This document shows positions 9,552-18,613 of a DNA stretch of 64,000 nucleotides, piece after piece; within the stretch, counting starts at the first letter, position 1, and each line of letters starts with the position of its first letter. The position numbers were made by a program, and so were the translations under genes. Under the pieces are notes generated by a model, which saw only the letters and a program-made list of their open reading frames with translations, was not told the origin of the DNA and did not search any database. This stretch comes from an uncultured Maribacter sp. Its GTDB lineage: Bacteria > Bacteroidota > Bacteroidia > Flavobacteriales > Flavobacteriaceae. The stretch lies in NCBI RefSeq assembly GCF_947495965.1, contig NZ_CANMBB010000004.1, positions 186,001 to 250,000 of the forward strand. Direction: 5' to 3'.

Positions 9552-11780
9552 ATGAGAAAAAATTACATTTTTGTTCTTTTTGTGGTAGGTTTTTTACAAA
9601 CAGCATTTTCGCAGGACAAAACAATAACGGTGGAAGAAATTTATCAAGGCGCTTTTAGAACAGAAGGGATGGATGTGCTACGTTCCTTAAAAAATGGAAA
9701 GCAGTATACGGTACTTAATTTTGATAGAAATACGAGAACAACATCTATTGATAAGTATAATTATAGTACTCTAAAAAAAGTAGAGACTATTGTTTCTTCA
9801 TCAGATTTAAAAGACGTAAATTATTTTTCGTCTTATGAATTTAGTAAAGATGAATCTAAGCTAATTTTAGCTACAGATTTAGAATCTATTTACAGACATT
9901 CTGCTTTAGGAATTTATTTTATTTATGACATTGCAAGTAAGCAAAGTACAAAAATTGCGGATTACAAAATTCAAGAACCATCATTATCTCCAGACGGTAA
10001 GCAAGTTGCTTATGTAAAGGATAACAATATATTCTTATTTAATATAGCCTCAAAAGAAACAAAGCAAATTACTACAGATGGTAAGAAAAATGAAGTGATT
10101 AATGGTATTACAGATTGGGTTTATGAAGAAGAGTTTGCATTTGTTAGGGCTTTTGAGTGGAATTCTAACGGTACAAAAATTGCCTTTTTACGTTTTGATG
10201 AGACAAATGTCCCAGAATTTTCTATGGACGTCTATGGTTCTGCTTTGTACCAAACACAAGAGGTATTTAAATATCCTAAAGCTGGAGAAGAAAATGCTAA
10301 AGTGTCTTTACATATGTTTGATGTTGCATCTGGAAAAATAGCAGCCGTAAATCTTAACAATCCTTATTACATACCACGTATTAAGTGGATGCATAATGCT
10401 AATTATTTAAGTGTACAAACCTTAAACCGCCATCAAAATAATTTACAATTACTTGCTGTTAATGCTAAAAATAATAAGGTATCTGTTTTATTAGAAGAAA
10501 AAGATGAAGCGTATGTAGATATTACGGATGACTTAACTTTTTTAGCAGATGATAGCTTTATTTGGACTAGCGAAAAAGATGGCTGGAACCACATATATCT
10601 TTATAATGATTCTGGAAAATTGGTACATCAAATTACAAAAGGAGATTGGGAAGTAACTAGTTATTATGGGTATGACCAAAATGAAGATAAAGTATATTAC
10701 CAATCTACAGAAAATGGATCTATAAATCGTGGTGTTTATAGTATAGAGAGTAACGGTAAAAACAAAAAAGAATTATCTATTGTAGAAGGACATAATTCTG
10801 CAGATTTTAGTGCAGATTTCACCTACTATATTAATACCTATTCTAGTGCAACAACGCCTTCAAAATATACATTACATACTGCTTTGAGTGGTAAAAAAGT
10901 AAAAGATATAAAAGACAACACCGCACTTTTAACTACTTTAAAAGAATATAAATTAAGCAAAAAAGAATTCTCTACTTTATCTGTTAACGGGAATGAACTT
11001 AATATGTACATGATCAAACCACTAGATTTTGATGCATCTAAAGAATACCCAATGATAATGTATCAATATAGCGGCCCTGGTTCTCAAAATGTATCTAATA
11101 GTTGGTTAGGAGCAAATGACTATTGGCACCAAATGTTAGTTTCAGAAGGATATATAGTTGTTTGTGTAGATGGTAGAGGTACAGGTTTTAAAGGTAGAGA
11201 CTTTAAAAAAGTAACACAAAAAGAATTAGGAAAATTTGAAGTTCAAGATCAAATAGCCGCAGCAGAAAAATTAAGCGAATTACCATATATAGATAAAGAT
11301 AGAACAGGAATTTGGGGTTGGAGTTATGGCGGTTTTATGTCTACCAACTGTATTCTAAAGGGTAATGACGTTTTTGAAACTGCAATTGCTGTTGCACCAG
11401 TTACTTCTTGGCGTTTTTATGATACTATTTACACAGAACGCTATATGCAAACACCACAAGAAAACGCAAGTGGTTATGATGAAAACTCACCATTAAATTA
11501 CCCTGAACGTTTAAAAGGAGATTATTTATTGATCCATGGTACAGGAGATGACAATGTGCATGTGCAAAACACCATGCGTATGGCTGAAGCTTTAATACAA
11601 GCAAACAAGCAGTTTGAGTGGTCTATATATCCAGATAAAAACCATGGTATATATGGAGGTAATACAAGAATTCATTTATATAATAAAATGACTAATTTTT
11701 GGAATAAAAATTTAAGAGATAAGCCTAGAAAAGGCAAAAAGGAAAAGTCTATAGAAACTTCGACTAAAGTTAAAGGATAG
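9552..11780 (+). CDS. Dipeptidyl-peptidase IV family serine peptidase (S9B)
   Basis: From the ATG at 9552 this encodes 742 residues with a signal peptide (NYIFVLFVVGFLQTAFSQ). An upstream in-frame extension to 9471 is hydrophobic and unlike the family, so the internal start is preferred. The N-terminal half is the eight-bladed beta-propeller (for example ITDWVYEEEFAFVRAFEW). The C-terminal alpha/beta-hydrolase carries the nucleophile in GWSYGGF (about Ser591), the Asp in HGTGDDNVHVQNT and the His in DKNHGIYGG. It should remove Xaa-Pro dipeptides in the periplasm or at the surface. The following gene is a peptide/H+ symporter, so the pair probably serves uptake of peptide nutrients. Confidence 0.92.
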   Translation: MRKNYIFVLFVVGFLQTAFSQDKTITVEEIYQGAFRTEGMDVLRSLKNGKQYTVLNFDRNTRTTSIDKYNYSTLKKVETIVSSSDLKDVNYFSSYEFSKDESKLILATDLESIYRHSALGIYFIYDIASKQSTKIADYKIQEPSLSPDGKQVAYVKDNNIFLFNIASKETKQITTDGKKNEVINGITDWVYEEEFAFVRAFEWNSNGTKIAFLRFDETNVPEFSMDVYGSALYQTQEVFKYPKAGEENAKVSLHMFDVASGKIAAVNLNNPYYIPRIKWMHNANYLSVQTLNRHQNNLQLLAVNAKNNKVSVLLEEKDEAYVDITDDLTFLADDSFIWTSEKDGWNHIYLYNDSGKLVHQITKGDWEVTSYYGYDQNEDKVYYQSTENGSINRGVYSIESNGKNKKELSIVEGHNSADFSADFTYYINTYSSATTPSKYTLHTALSGKKVKDIKDNTALLTTLKEYKLSKKEFSTLSVNGNELNMYMIKPLDFDASKEYPMIMYQYSGPGSQNVSNSWLGANDYWHQMLVSEGYIVVCVDGRGTGFKGRDFKKVTQKELGKFEVQDQIAAAEKLSELPYIDKDRTGIWGWSYGGFMSTNCILKGNDVFETAIAVAPVTSWRFYDTIYTERYMQTPQENASGYDENSPLNYPERLKGDYLLIHGTGDDNVHVQNTMRMAEALIQANKQFEWSIYPDKNHGIYGGNTRIHLYNKMTNFWNKNLRDKPRKGKKEKSIETSTKVKG

Positions 11781-11827
11781 ACTATAAATAAACTTTAATT
11801 AAAATAAAAAAACTAACAAATTAGAAT

Positions 11828-13393
11828 ATGTCAGATATAAATAAACCAGCGCATCAGAAAGAACTTTTTGGGCACCCAATTGGATTATATGTTTTGTTTT
11901 TTACAGAAATGTGGGAACGTTTTTCTTATTATGGAATGCGAGCTTTATTAGTACTGTATATGACAGCAAAAACAATGCAAGCTAATGGGCAAAGTGGCTT
12001 AGGTTGGTTAGAGGGGGAGGCTTTAGCGCTTTATGGTTGGTATACTATGTTGGTATACTTAATGAGTATTCCAGGAGGGTTTATTGCAGATAGATACATA
12101 GGGCAAAAAAAATCAGTTTTAATTGGAGCAATATTGCTTACTGCAGGTCATGGAGTATTAGCAATTGATGCAATTTGGGCATATTTCACAGGTCTTGGAT
12201 TAGTAATTTTAGGTGTAGGAATGCTAAAGCCTAATATATCAACAATGGTAGGAGGATTGTATAAGCAAAATGATATTAGAAGGGATAAAGGGTTTAGTGT
12301 TTTTTACGTTGGGATTAATTTAGGGTCTTTTTTAGCTTCTTTATCAGTTGGGTTAGTCGCAAAATTTTATGGATGGCATGCTGGTTTTGGTTTGGCAGGA
12401 ATAGGAATGTTACTTGGCTTAATAGTATATATATATGGTCAACGTTATTTGGTGCATGTAGGTAATGAACCAACACTAGAAGATAAATCTAATGATATTA
12501 GTATAGCCACATTAATGAGTCAATTATTAAAATCTCCAATACATTTAGGAATTGTAGGATTAATTATAGCATATGCTATATATGCTGGATTTACTTATGC
12601 GGGAGCAGATAATTGGGGATACACAGCATTATATATTGTTATAGCATTAGTTACTGGTATAATGATGATGATTTACAAAAATTTAAACGGACAAGTAGAA
12701 AAAGATAGGTACGTTGTATTGCTTTTATCCTTGTTAATTGTAATTGTTTTTTGGGGATGTTTTGAACAAATGGGAGGATTAATGAATTTGTATGCGGAAC
12801 AAAAAACTAATAGAGATTTATTTGGTTGGGAAGTACCTTCCGCTTGGTTCCAATCTGCTAATCCTGGGTTTATTATTTTATTTGCGGTATTCGTAGCTAA
12901 TATATGGGCAAAGCGTAAGCTAAAAGGGAAAGAAGCAGGCTCGTTATTTAAAATGGCAACAGGTGTAATAATTATGGGGGTTGGTTTTGTTTATATGGTC
13001 TTTGCTTCTATGGAATATGAAGCTAACGGAAGTTCTGCAATGTATTGGTTGGTTTTAGCTTACCTTTTTCATACGATTGGAGAATTATGTTTATCACCAG
13101 TATCATTATCTTTCTTCACTAAATTAGCGCCAGCACGTTATATGGCATTAATGATGGGGGTTTATTGGGCTGCAACGGGATTAGGAAATAAAGTAGCAGG
13201 TGTTATTGGAGAAAATGCATCAAAAGCAGGAGAACTCAATATTTTTGGAGGACTTTTTATTTTTGCAGTTACTTTTGGAATTTTAGTAATTCTATTAATG
13301 AAGCCATTAAAAAGATTAACTCACGGTGCCGAAGATAAAGAAACCATTATTCATCATGATGAAACAGAGGGGTTTGAACTTTCTAATCACTAA
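11828..13393 (+). CDS. POT-family proton-dependent oligopeptide transporter
   Basis: A 521-residue inner-membrane protein of the PTR2/POT family. The start HPIGLYVLFFTEMWERFSYYGMR contains the conserved E..ERFSYYG signature for proton coupling, followed by about 12-14 helices; VGINLGSF and FEQMGG in the middle are further family landmarks. It imports di- and tripeptides with protons. It lies 47 bases after the dipeptidyl-peptidase gene in the same orientation and so is likely co-transcribed. Its 3' end overlaps the convergent comEC gene by 11 bases, and a terminator hairpin for it sits inside the comEC coding sequence at 13418-13454. Confidence 0.93.
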   Translation: MSDINKPAHQKELFGHPIGLYVLFFTEMWERFSYYGMRALLVLYMTAKTMQANGQSGLGWLEGEALALYGWYTMLVYLMSIPGGFIADRYIGQKKSVLIGAILLTAGHGVLAIDAIWAYFTGLGLVILGVGMLKPNISTMVGGLYKQNDIRRDKGFSVFYVGINLGSFLASLSVGLVAKFYGWHAGFGLAGIGMLLGLIVYIYGQRYLVHVGNEPTLEDKSNDISIATLMSQLLKSPIHLGIVGLIIAYAIYAGFTYAGADNWGYTALYIVIALVTGIMMMIYKNLNGQVEKDRYVVLLLSLLIVIVFWGCFEQMGGLMNLYAEQKTNRDLFGWEVPSAWFQSANPGFIILFAVFVANIWAKRKLKGKEAGSLFKMATGVIIMGVGFVYMVFASMEYEANGSSAMYWLVLAYLFHTIGELCLSPVSLSFFTKLAPARYMALMMGVYWAATGLGNKVAGVIGENASKAGELNIFGGLFIFAVTFGILVILLMKPLKRLTHGAEDKETIIHHDETEGFELSNH

Positions 13394-15419
13394 TATTTTT
13401 TAAATTAAATAGATAAGCTCCCTTTTCACCAGTATAGTGAAAAGGGAGTTTTCTTTTGTCACAAGTGGCTTTCCATCTAGCTATATAACTTTTGTAATTA
13501 CTACCGTCTGCTATAATTTTTGTTGGTTGTACAGTATTTATAAATCTATCTAAATTTATTTTAGGGGAGTTGGATAGTAAATAGATGCCAGATTTTTGTG
13601 TGGGCATGTAAATTCCAGTAGAATCAATTATTCTAAAAACCAAGGTGTCGTATACATAAGAATTTAATAAAGGCTTGTAGGCAACAGAATCTATTCTTTT
13701 TTCAATTTTATACTTATTTAAGGTAGAGGTGTTCCCCTTTTTTTTGGAAGAAATAACAGTTAAACTAGTTCCATTTTGATGGTATATAACCGAATTTCTG
13801 CTTTCATGTAAAACCCATAACTGCTGCTCCTTTTGTAAATTATTATTTTGATAGATAGTTAGTATTTGCCAAAGCAGTAAACTAGCCAAAAAATAGCTTA
13901 CTTTTTTAAAAGTAGTTTTACTTAGTGTAGTAACTAATAAAATTAAAATTCCGTAGCTAAGAAAAAGCTGTAGTTGGTTAAAAGATATGTTGGAAAATAA
14001 AAATGCTTCCTGTTCTGCAACCCAACCAATAATATAGTTCATCCAATAAATTATAGTATTGTACACAAAGACAATGCTATTTGGTAAGCAATTAGTAACT
14101 GCTAGTAAAATTACTAGAATTCCAAGCCCCATAATAACTTCTAAAAAAGGAATAATAAGAAGGTTTGTAATAAAAAATAAACCAGGAAATTGGTGAAAAT
14201 AAAAGAGGGAGATGGGAAGCACGCCAACTTGTGCAGCAATACTAACCGATAAGAGTTGCCAAATTTTATTTAGTACTATGTTTTTAGGGAACCAAAAACG
14301 TTGCAGCATAGGAAATATCCAAACAATAGCAAAAACTGCCGCATAGCTCATTTGGAACCCTACCTGGAAAATTAAGTTGGGGTTAATAACCAATAATATA
14401 AACCCAATAGACAAGGCAAGAATATTAAAAGTGTTACTTGGTCTATTTAAGTATAATGCATAAGCCACAAAAGAGAACATAGTAGTTGCTCTTATTATGG
14501 ATGCGCTAAAACCTGCTAACAAAGCAAAAGACCATAAGAGAAAAACTAAAGCGGCTAATTTTATTTTTCTGCCATACGGTAAATAGGTTAAAAATTGTAA
14601 AATAAATTCCAGAATAAATAATAAGATACCAATATGTAAACCAGAAACTGCTAAAATATGAACCGCTCCCGCCTTTTTATAATTATCATAAGTAGTCTCC
14701 GATAAATCTTGGCGTTGCCCTAATAAAAGAGCCTCTATAACTGCTAATTCTTGCGAGCCAAAAGGGGCTTGTTTTAGTTTTTTAATTATATGGTTTCTTA
14801 TTTTGGAAGAAAAACCATAAAGTGTGCTATTACTATTTTTATTGCGAATTATATCTTCTTGCTTCAGATTTACTTGGTGGTAAACACCTAAGGATTGCAT
14901 GTGCTTTTTATAATTAAACTGGTATGGGTTTAATGGGGCATTAATTTCTTTAATAGAAACCACGGTTTTTATTTCATCATCAATATGTAAAGGAAAATAG
15001 AGCGAATCTTTATTAATGTTTACTAGAATTTTACCAGAAGAATTTTTGTTTTCTATTGTTTTTACTTCGGCAATATATTTTTTGTAGTAGGTATTTGGTT
15101 TTAAAACTTCCGTAATTTTTAATGTGCATGTTTTTGGTGAAGAAGTTTTGTAATGACTGTAGTGCGAGTCGTAATTTAAAGGGGTGTTAAGTGTGGTTGT
15201 TAACACTCCTAAGCTTATGGTGGTGCAAACCATGAAAATCGTAAAGAGAAAGTGCTTTATATCCTTTTTTAAAACAAAAAAACAAACTCCTAATGCGGTT
15301 AAAAAAATACCAGTAAAAAGAAAAGCGTTATGAATAGTAACTTTTGTATATGTCCCAATAAAAATTCCTACAACTAATAATAAGGTAAGTTTAATAGAAG
15401 CAAATTTTAAAAGCTGCAT
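13383..15419 (-). CDS. comEC: ComEC/Rec2-family competence membrane protein
   Basis: A 678-residue polytopic membrane protein. It has the N-terminal soluble DUF4131/OB-like region between the first helices, and the Competence domain with the signature HILAVSGLHIGILL near residue 253, followed by about eight helices. The C-terminal segment after the last helix is short and lacks the metallo-beta-lactamase domain with its HxHxDH motif found in longer ComEC proteins; this short form is usual in Bacteroidetes. It is expected to form the inner-membrane channel for single-stranded DNA uptake. The orientation is shared with the NlpC/P60 and lpxB genes to its right. Confidence 0.9.
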   Translation of the reverse strand: MQLLKFASIKLTLLLVVGIFIGTYTKVTIHNAFLFTGIFLTALGVCFFVLKKDIKHFLFTIFMVCTTISLGVLTTTLNTPLNYDSHYSHYKTSSPKTCTLKITEVLKPNTYYKKYIAEVKTIENKNSSGKILVNINKDSLYFPLHIDDEIKTVVSIKEINAPLNPYQFNYKKHMQSLGVYHQVNLKQEDIIRNKNSNSTLYGFSSKIRNHIIKKLKQAPFGSQELAVIEALLLGQRQDLSETTYDNYKKAGAVHILAVSGLHIGILLFILEFILQFLTYLPYGRKIKLAALVFLLWSFALLAGFSASIIRATTMFSFVAYALYLNRPSNTFNILALSIGFILLVINPNLIFQVGFQMSYAAVFAIVWIFPMLQRFWFPKNIVLNKIWQLLSVSIAAQVGVLPISLFYFHQFPGLFFITNLLIIPFLEVIMGLGILVILLAVTNCLPNSIVFVYNTIIYWMNYIIGWVAEQEAFLFSNISFNQLQLFLSYGILILLVTTLSKTTFKKVSYFLASLLLWQILTIYQNNNLQKEQQLWVLHESRNSVIYHQNGTSLTVISSKKKGNTSTLNKYKIEKRIDSVAYKPLLNSYVYDTLVFRIIDSTGIYMPTQKSGIYLLSNSPKINLDRFINTVQPTKIIADGSNYKSYIARWKATCDKRKLPFHYTGEKGAYLFNLKNISD
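13418..13454 (+). terminator. Intrinsic terminator of the POT gene, inside convergent comEC
   Basis: A perfect inverted repeat with arms CTCCCTTTTCAC and GTGAAAAGGGAG around a short loop is followed by TTTTCTTTT on the plus strand. It lies 25 bases after the POT stop but within the last codons of the oppositely oriented comEC gene. Confidence 0.75.
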
Positions 15420-15507
15420 AAAGGAAAATGTATCCTTCTAAAATACTTTATTTTAAACGTATTTTATAGCATCGCTATTAAAACGAAGGAAAACCCATCA
15501 ACAAAAA

Positions 15508-16065
15508 TTATAATATTCTGGTGGCTTTTACAAAAGCATAATTCCAGAAACCTTCTCTTAAAGAAGAAACAGTAACTCCTCTGGAGCTAGAGGCGTGTAT
15601 AAATTTTATTTCATCGTTATCTATAGAAACCACCATGCCTACATGGTTTATTCTTTTTCCTTTTCTACTGGTTTTAAAAAAAAGTAAATCGCCCTTAACA
15701 ACATCTTTAATTTTAACGCGCTTGCCTTCATTAGCCATAGCATAAGAAACTCTTGGTATAGTAATGTCGTGTTCTGCAAAAGAAACGTAGAGTAAACCAG
15801 AGCAATCCATCCCTTTTTTAGTGGTGCCACCATATTTATAGCGTACACCAGAGAAAGTAAGTGCTGTATTTATTATTGCATCTGCTTTAGAAAGTGTTTT
15901 TTCTGTTATTCTTGTAGTAGTCTTTTTAGGAGTTGGCGCAGTTGGTTCTAGGTCTCCAGCAACTGACACTTTATAGGTCTTACTTTTAGTAGTCGTTTTC
16001 TTTTTAGAAGTACCGCAATTTCCTAGCAAGAGTAATAGAGAAATAAAGTAGACTTTGCGATACAT
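15508..16065 (-). CDS. NlpC/P60 (C40) peptidoglycan endopeptidase, lipoprotein
   Basis: A 185-residue protein with a lipoprotein signal (SLLLLLGNCGTSKK, lipid-attached Cys at about residue 17), a Lys/Thr-rich linker and a C-terminal NlpC/P60 domain. The catalytic Cys lies in GMDCSGLLYVSF, the His in INHVGMVVS, and a third polar residue follows in the HASSSRGV segment. It should cleave the peptide stems of peptidoglycan (D-Glu to diamino acid bond) from the inner face of the outer membrane. It sits between lpxB and comEC in the same direction, 25 bases after lpxB. Confidence 0.9.
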   Translation of the reverse strand: MYRKVYFISLLLLLGNCGTSKKKTTTKSKTYKVSVAGDLEPTAPTPKKTTTRITEKTLSKADAIINTALTFSGVRYKYGGTTKKGMDCSGLLYVSFAEHDITIPRVSYAMANEGKRVKIKDVVKGDLLFFKTSRKGKRINHVGMVVSIDNDEIKFIHASSSRGVTVSSLREGFWNYAFVKATRIL

Positions 16066-16090
16066 GAATTATGGTAATAGGTGTCTAAAG

Positions 16091-17200
16091 TTAGTTATTT
16101 TCTATTAGTAATGTGGCTGCTTTTTCGCTAGCACCACCGCCACCAAGCATTTTTTCTAATTGTTGGTACGCACTAATTTGTTCGTCTCTAGATTTTCCTT
16201 TTAGAATTTTGTGCAATTCTTCTTTTAAATTTTTAGTAGTTAAATTGTCTTGAATAAGCTCTTTAACAACTTCTTTTTTCAGTATTAAATTTACTAAAGA
16301 AATATATTCTAGAGTAATAATTCGTTTTGCAATTTGATAGGATATCCAGTTTGCTTTATAGCAAACTACTTGCGGTACTTTAAATAAAGCGGTTTCTAGA
16401 GTTGCAGTACCACTAGTAACTAATGCAGCAGTTGCATGGGAGAGTAAATCGTAAGTTTTATTGCTTACAAAAGAAATAGTATCATTTAGGTAAGGGGTAT
16501 AAAAATCTAAATCTAGGCTTGGAGCCCCTGCAATTACAAATTGGTAGTCTTTAAAAGAAGACGTTAGCGAAAGCATAACGTTTAGCATTTTTTTTACCTC
16601 TTGTTTTCTACTACCAGGTAATAGTGCAATAATTTCTTTATCTGGGTCTAAATTATTTTCTTTTCTAAATACAGATGCTTCGGTTTTTGGAATATTTTCT
16701 ATAGCATCTAATAATGGGTGGCCAACAAAATGTACTGGAAAATTATGTTTTTCCTCGTAAAATTCTTTCTCAAAAGGAAGTATAACAAACATGTTGTCTA
16801 TATCTCTTTTTATTTTTTCTATACGCCCTTCTCTAGAGGCCCATATTTGTGGAGAAATGTAATAATTGGTCTTAAAATTATTGGTTTTTGCCCATTTAGC
16901 AATTCTTAAGTTAAAACCAGAATAGTCTATAAAAATTAATACATCTGGGTTAAAGTTGGTAATATCCTCTTTACAAAAGGCAATGTTTTTAAAGATTTTA
17001 TTTAGGTTAGTAAGCACCTCTAAGAACCCCATAAAAGCAAGCTCTTTATAGTGCTTTGCTAAACTGCCACCAGCCTGTTGCATTAAATCTCCTCCCCAAC
17101 AACGAATATCTGCATTGGCATCTTTAATACGCAATGCTTTTATTAAGTTAGAGCCATGCAAATCACCAGAAGCTTCACCAGCTATTATGTAGTATTTCAT
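16091..17200 (-). CDS. lpxB: Lipid-A-disaccharide synthase
   Basis: A 369-residue GT19 glycosyltransferase starting with the family motif YYIAGEASGDLHGSNLI. Other landmarks are MGFLEVL, FIDYSGFNLRIA, YISPQIWASREGRI and LLPGSRKQEV, followed by the C-terminal SGTATLE nucleotide-sugar binding segment. It joins UDP-2,3-diacylglucosamine with lipid X to give the lipid A disaccharide at the inner face of the cytoplasmic membrane. Length is normal. It is preceded by a 94-residue membrane protein and surE on the same strand, with 164 non-coding bases before its start. Confidence 0.95.
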   Translation of the reverse strand: MKYYIIAGEASGDLHGSNLIKALRIKDANADIRCWGGDLMQQAGGSLAKHYKELAFMGFLEVLTNLNKIFKNIAFCKEDITNFNPDVLIFIDYSGFNLRIAKWAKTNNFKTNYYISPQIWASREGRIEKIKRDIDNMFVILPFEKEFYEEKHNFPVHFVGHPLLDAIENIPKTEASVFRKENNLDPDKEIIALLPGSRKQEVKKMLNVMLSLTSSFKDYQFVIAGAPSLDLDFYTPYLNDTISFVSNKTYDLLSHATAALVTSGTATLETALFKVPQVVCYKANWISYQIAKRIITLEYISLVNLILKKEVVKELIQDNLTTKNLKEELHKILKGKSRDEQISAYQQLEKMLGGGGASEKAATLLIENN

Positions 17201-17364
17201 TCTTATTTTTATATTTTCTAAAGTCTAAAGTTCAATGTTTTATAGATTTTGTCTTTATACTATTCTCCCTCTTTTTTATTTATGCTTAGCAGTTTGTATT
17301 ATGTTTAAAAAAATATTTTTTTGTTGTGGGTTTTAATTTTGAATATTACCATTAACCAACGAAA

Positions 17365-17649
17365 TTAAAAAAGCTTATAATATAAAATAGCTAAGGCTGT
17401 AATTAAGGTTGCCAACAGTACACCACGTGCTCTTTGGTCTCTCTTAATTTTTAAAAAACCAAAGAATGCTATTAAGTTTAGAATAGCTCCTAAGGCAAGT
17501 AAACTACCAACATGCCCTTGTGTAACAGCTGCATTGTAGGTTTCTACAATTCCAAATTCCGAAAAAATAAGGATATATAAAATAGTACCAATAGTATTTG
17601 CAATAATACCAACAATAAATCCTATTAAAATTTCTTTTTTAGTGTTCAT
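17365..17649 (-). CDS. Small three-helix membrane protein, unknown function
   Basis: A 94-residue protein with three predicted membrane helices (about residues 7-29, 47-67 and 77-92) and short charged loops such as KIKRDQRARG. I do not recognise a named family. The start overlaps the end of surE by 11 bases in the same direction, so the two are translationally linked, which supports it as a real gene. No catalytic motif is visible. Confidence 0.7.
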   Translation of the reverse strand: MNTKKEILIGFIVGIIANTIGTILYILIFSEFGIVETYNAAVTQGHVGSLLALGAILNLIAFFGFLKIKRDQRARGVLLATLITALAILYYKLF

Positions 17650-18421
17650 TTAAATTCCAGTTATTTATATGGTGAATAGCATGGTGGGCAGTTAAATCAA
17701 ATTGTGTAGGAACCACAGATATATATCCTTGTGAAAGTGCCCACTCGTCTGTATCTTCCCCTTTATCTAGTAGCTCAAACTCTCCAGTTAACCAATAATA
17801 GTCTTTGCCCATTGGGTTGGTTCGTTTATCAAATTTTTCTTTCCAATTTGCTCTTGCTTGTCTGCAAATTTTAACCCCTTTTATTTCTTTTTCTTCTAGT
17901 TTAGGAATATTTACATTAAGAACAACACCCTTTGGAATACCGTTGGTAAGTGCTTCGGAAACAATTGTTATAATGTGTTTTTTTGCGGCTTTAAAATTGG
18001 CTTCCCAAGAAAAATCACATAAAGAAAAACCAATTGCAGGAACCCCTTCTATGCCAGCCTCAATAGCAGCGCTCATGGTTCCAGAATAAATAACATTTAT
18101 AGAAGCGTTGGATCCATGGTTTATTCCGCTAACACAAATATCTGGTTTGCGATCTAAAATTTCTTGCAAAGCTAATTTTACACAATCCGCAGGAGTACCA
18201 CTACAGCTATATTCTTGGTGTAAATTACCTAACAAATTTGTATTCATTTGTTTCACATAGAGAGTGTTGTCTATGGTAATGGCATGTCCCATTCCAGATT
18301 GGGGGCTATCTGGAGCAACTACAACAACATCTCCTATTTCTGCCATAAAGCTTACCAAATTGCGTAAACCAGGAGCAGTAATACCATCATCATTAGTAAC
18401 AAGAATAAGAGGTTTTTTCAT
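17639..18421 (-). CDS. surE: 5'/3'-nucleotidase SurE
   Basis: From the ATG at 18421 the protein is 260 residues and begins KKPLILVTNDDGITAPGLR, the metal-binding Asp-Asp of SurE. The extra 28 codons upstream are not SurE-like and are excluded. Other landmarks are VVVVAPDSPQSGMGHAIT and CVSGINHGSNASINVIYSGT (Asn and His near the active site). It dephosphorylates nucleoside monophosphates in the cytoplasm and is a survival factor in many bacteria. It is divergent from the tail-specific protease gene; 192 bases separate the starts. Confidence 0.94.
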   Translation of the reverse strand: MKKPLILVTNDDGITAPGLRNLVSFMAEIGDVVVVAPDSPQSGMGHAITIDNTLYVKQMNTNLLGNLHQEYSCSGTPADCVKLALQEILDRKPDICVSGINHGSNASINVIYSGTMSAAIEAGIEGVPAIGFSLCDFSWEANFKAAKKHIITIVSEALTNGIPKGVVLNVNIPKLEEKEIKGVKICRQARANWKEKFDKRTNPMGKDYYWLTGEFELLDKGEDTDEWALSQGYISVVPTQFDLTAHHAIHHINNWNLNEH

Positions 18422-18613
18422 AGGGTATACTTTATAGAGTAAAAATACGTTTTTAAAAAAGATATGGCACCCACCTCGATTAACAAAAAAATAACTAAGA
18501 AGCATATTGCTGGCATGGTTTTTTCAGTATCTTAGAGAATTGTATGTATTTTGCCACAAAAAGCAGGTAATTTTTATAGCCGTACAAAATGCAAAAATAA
18601 AATTATTGAATTT

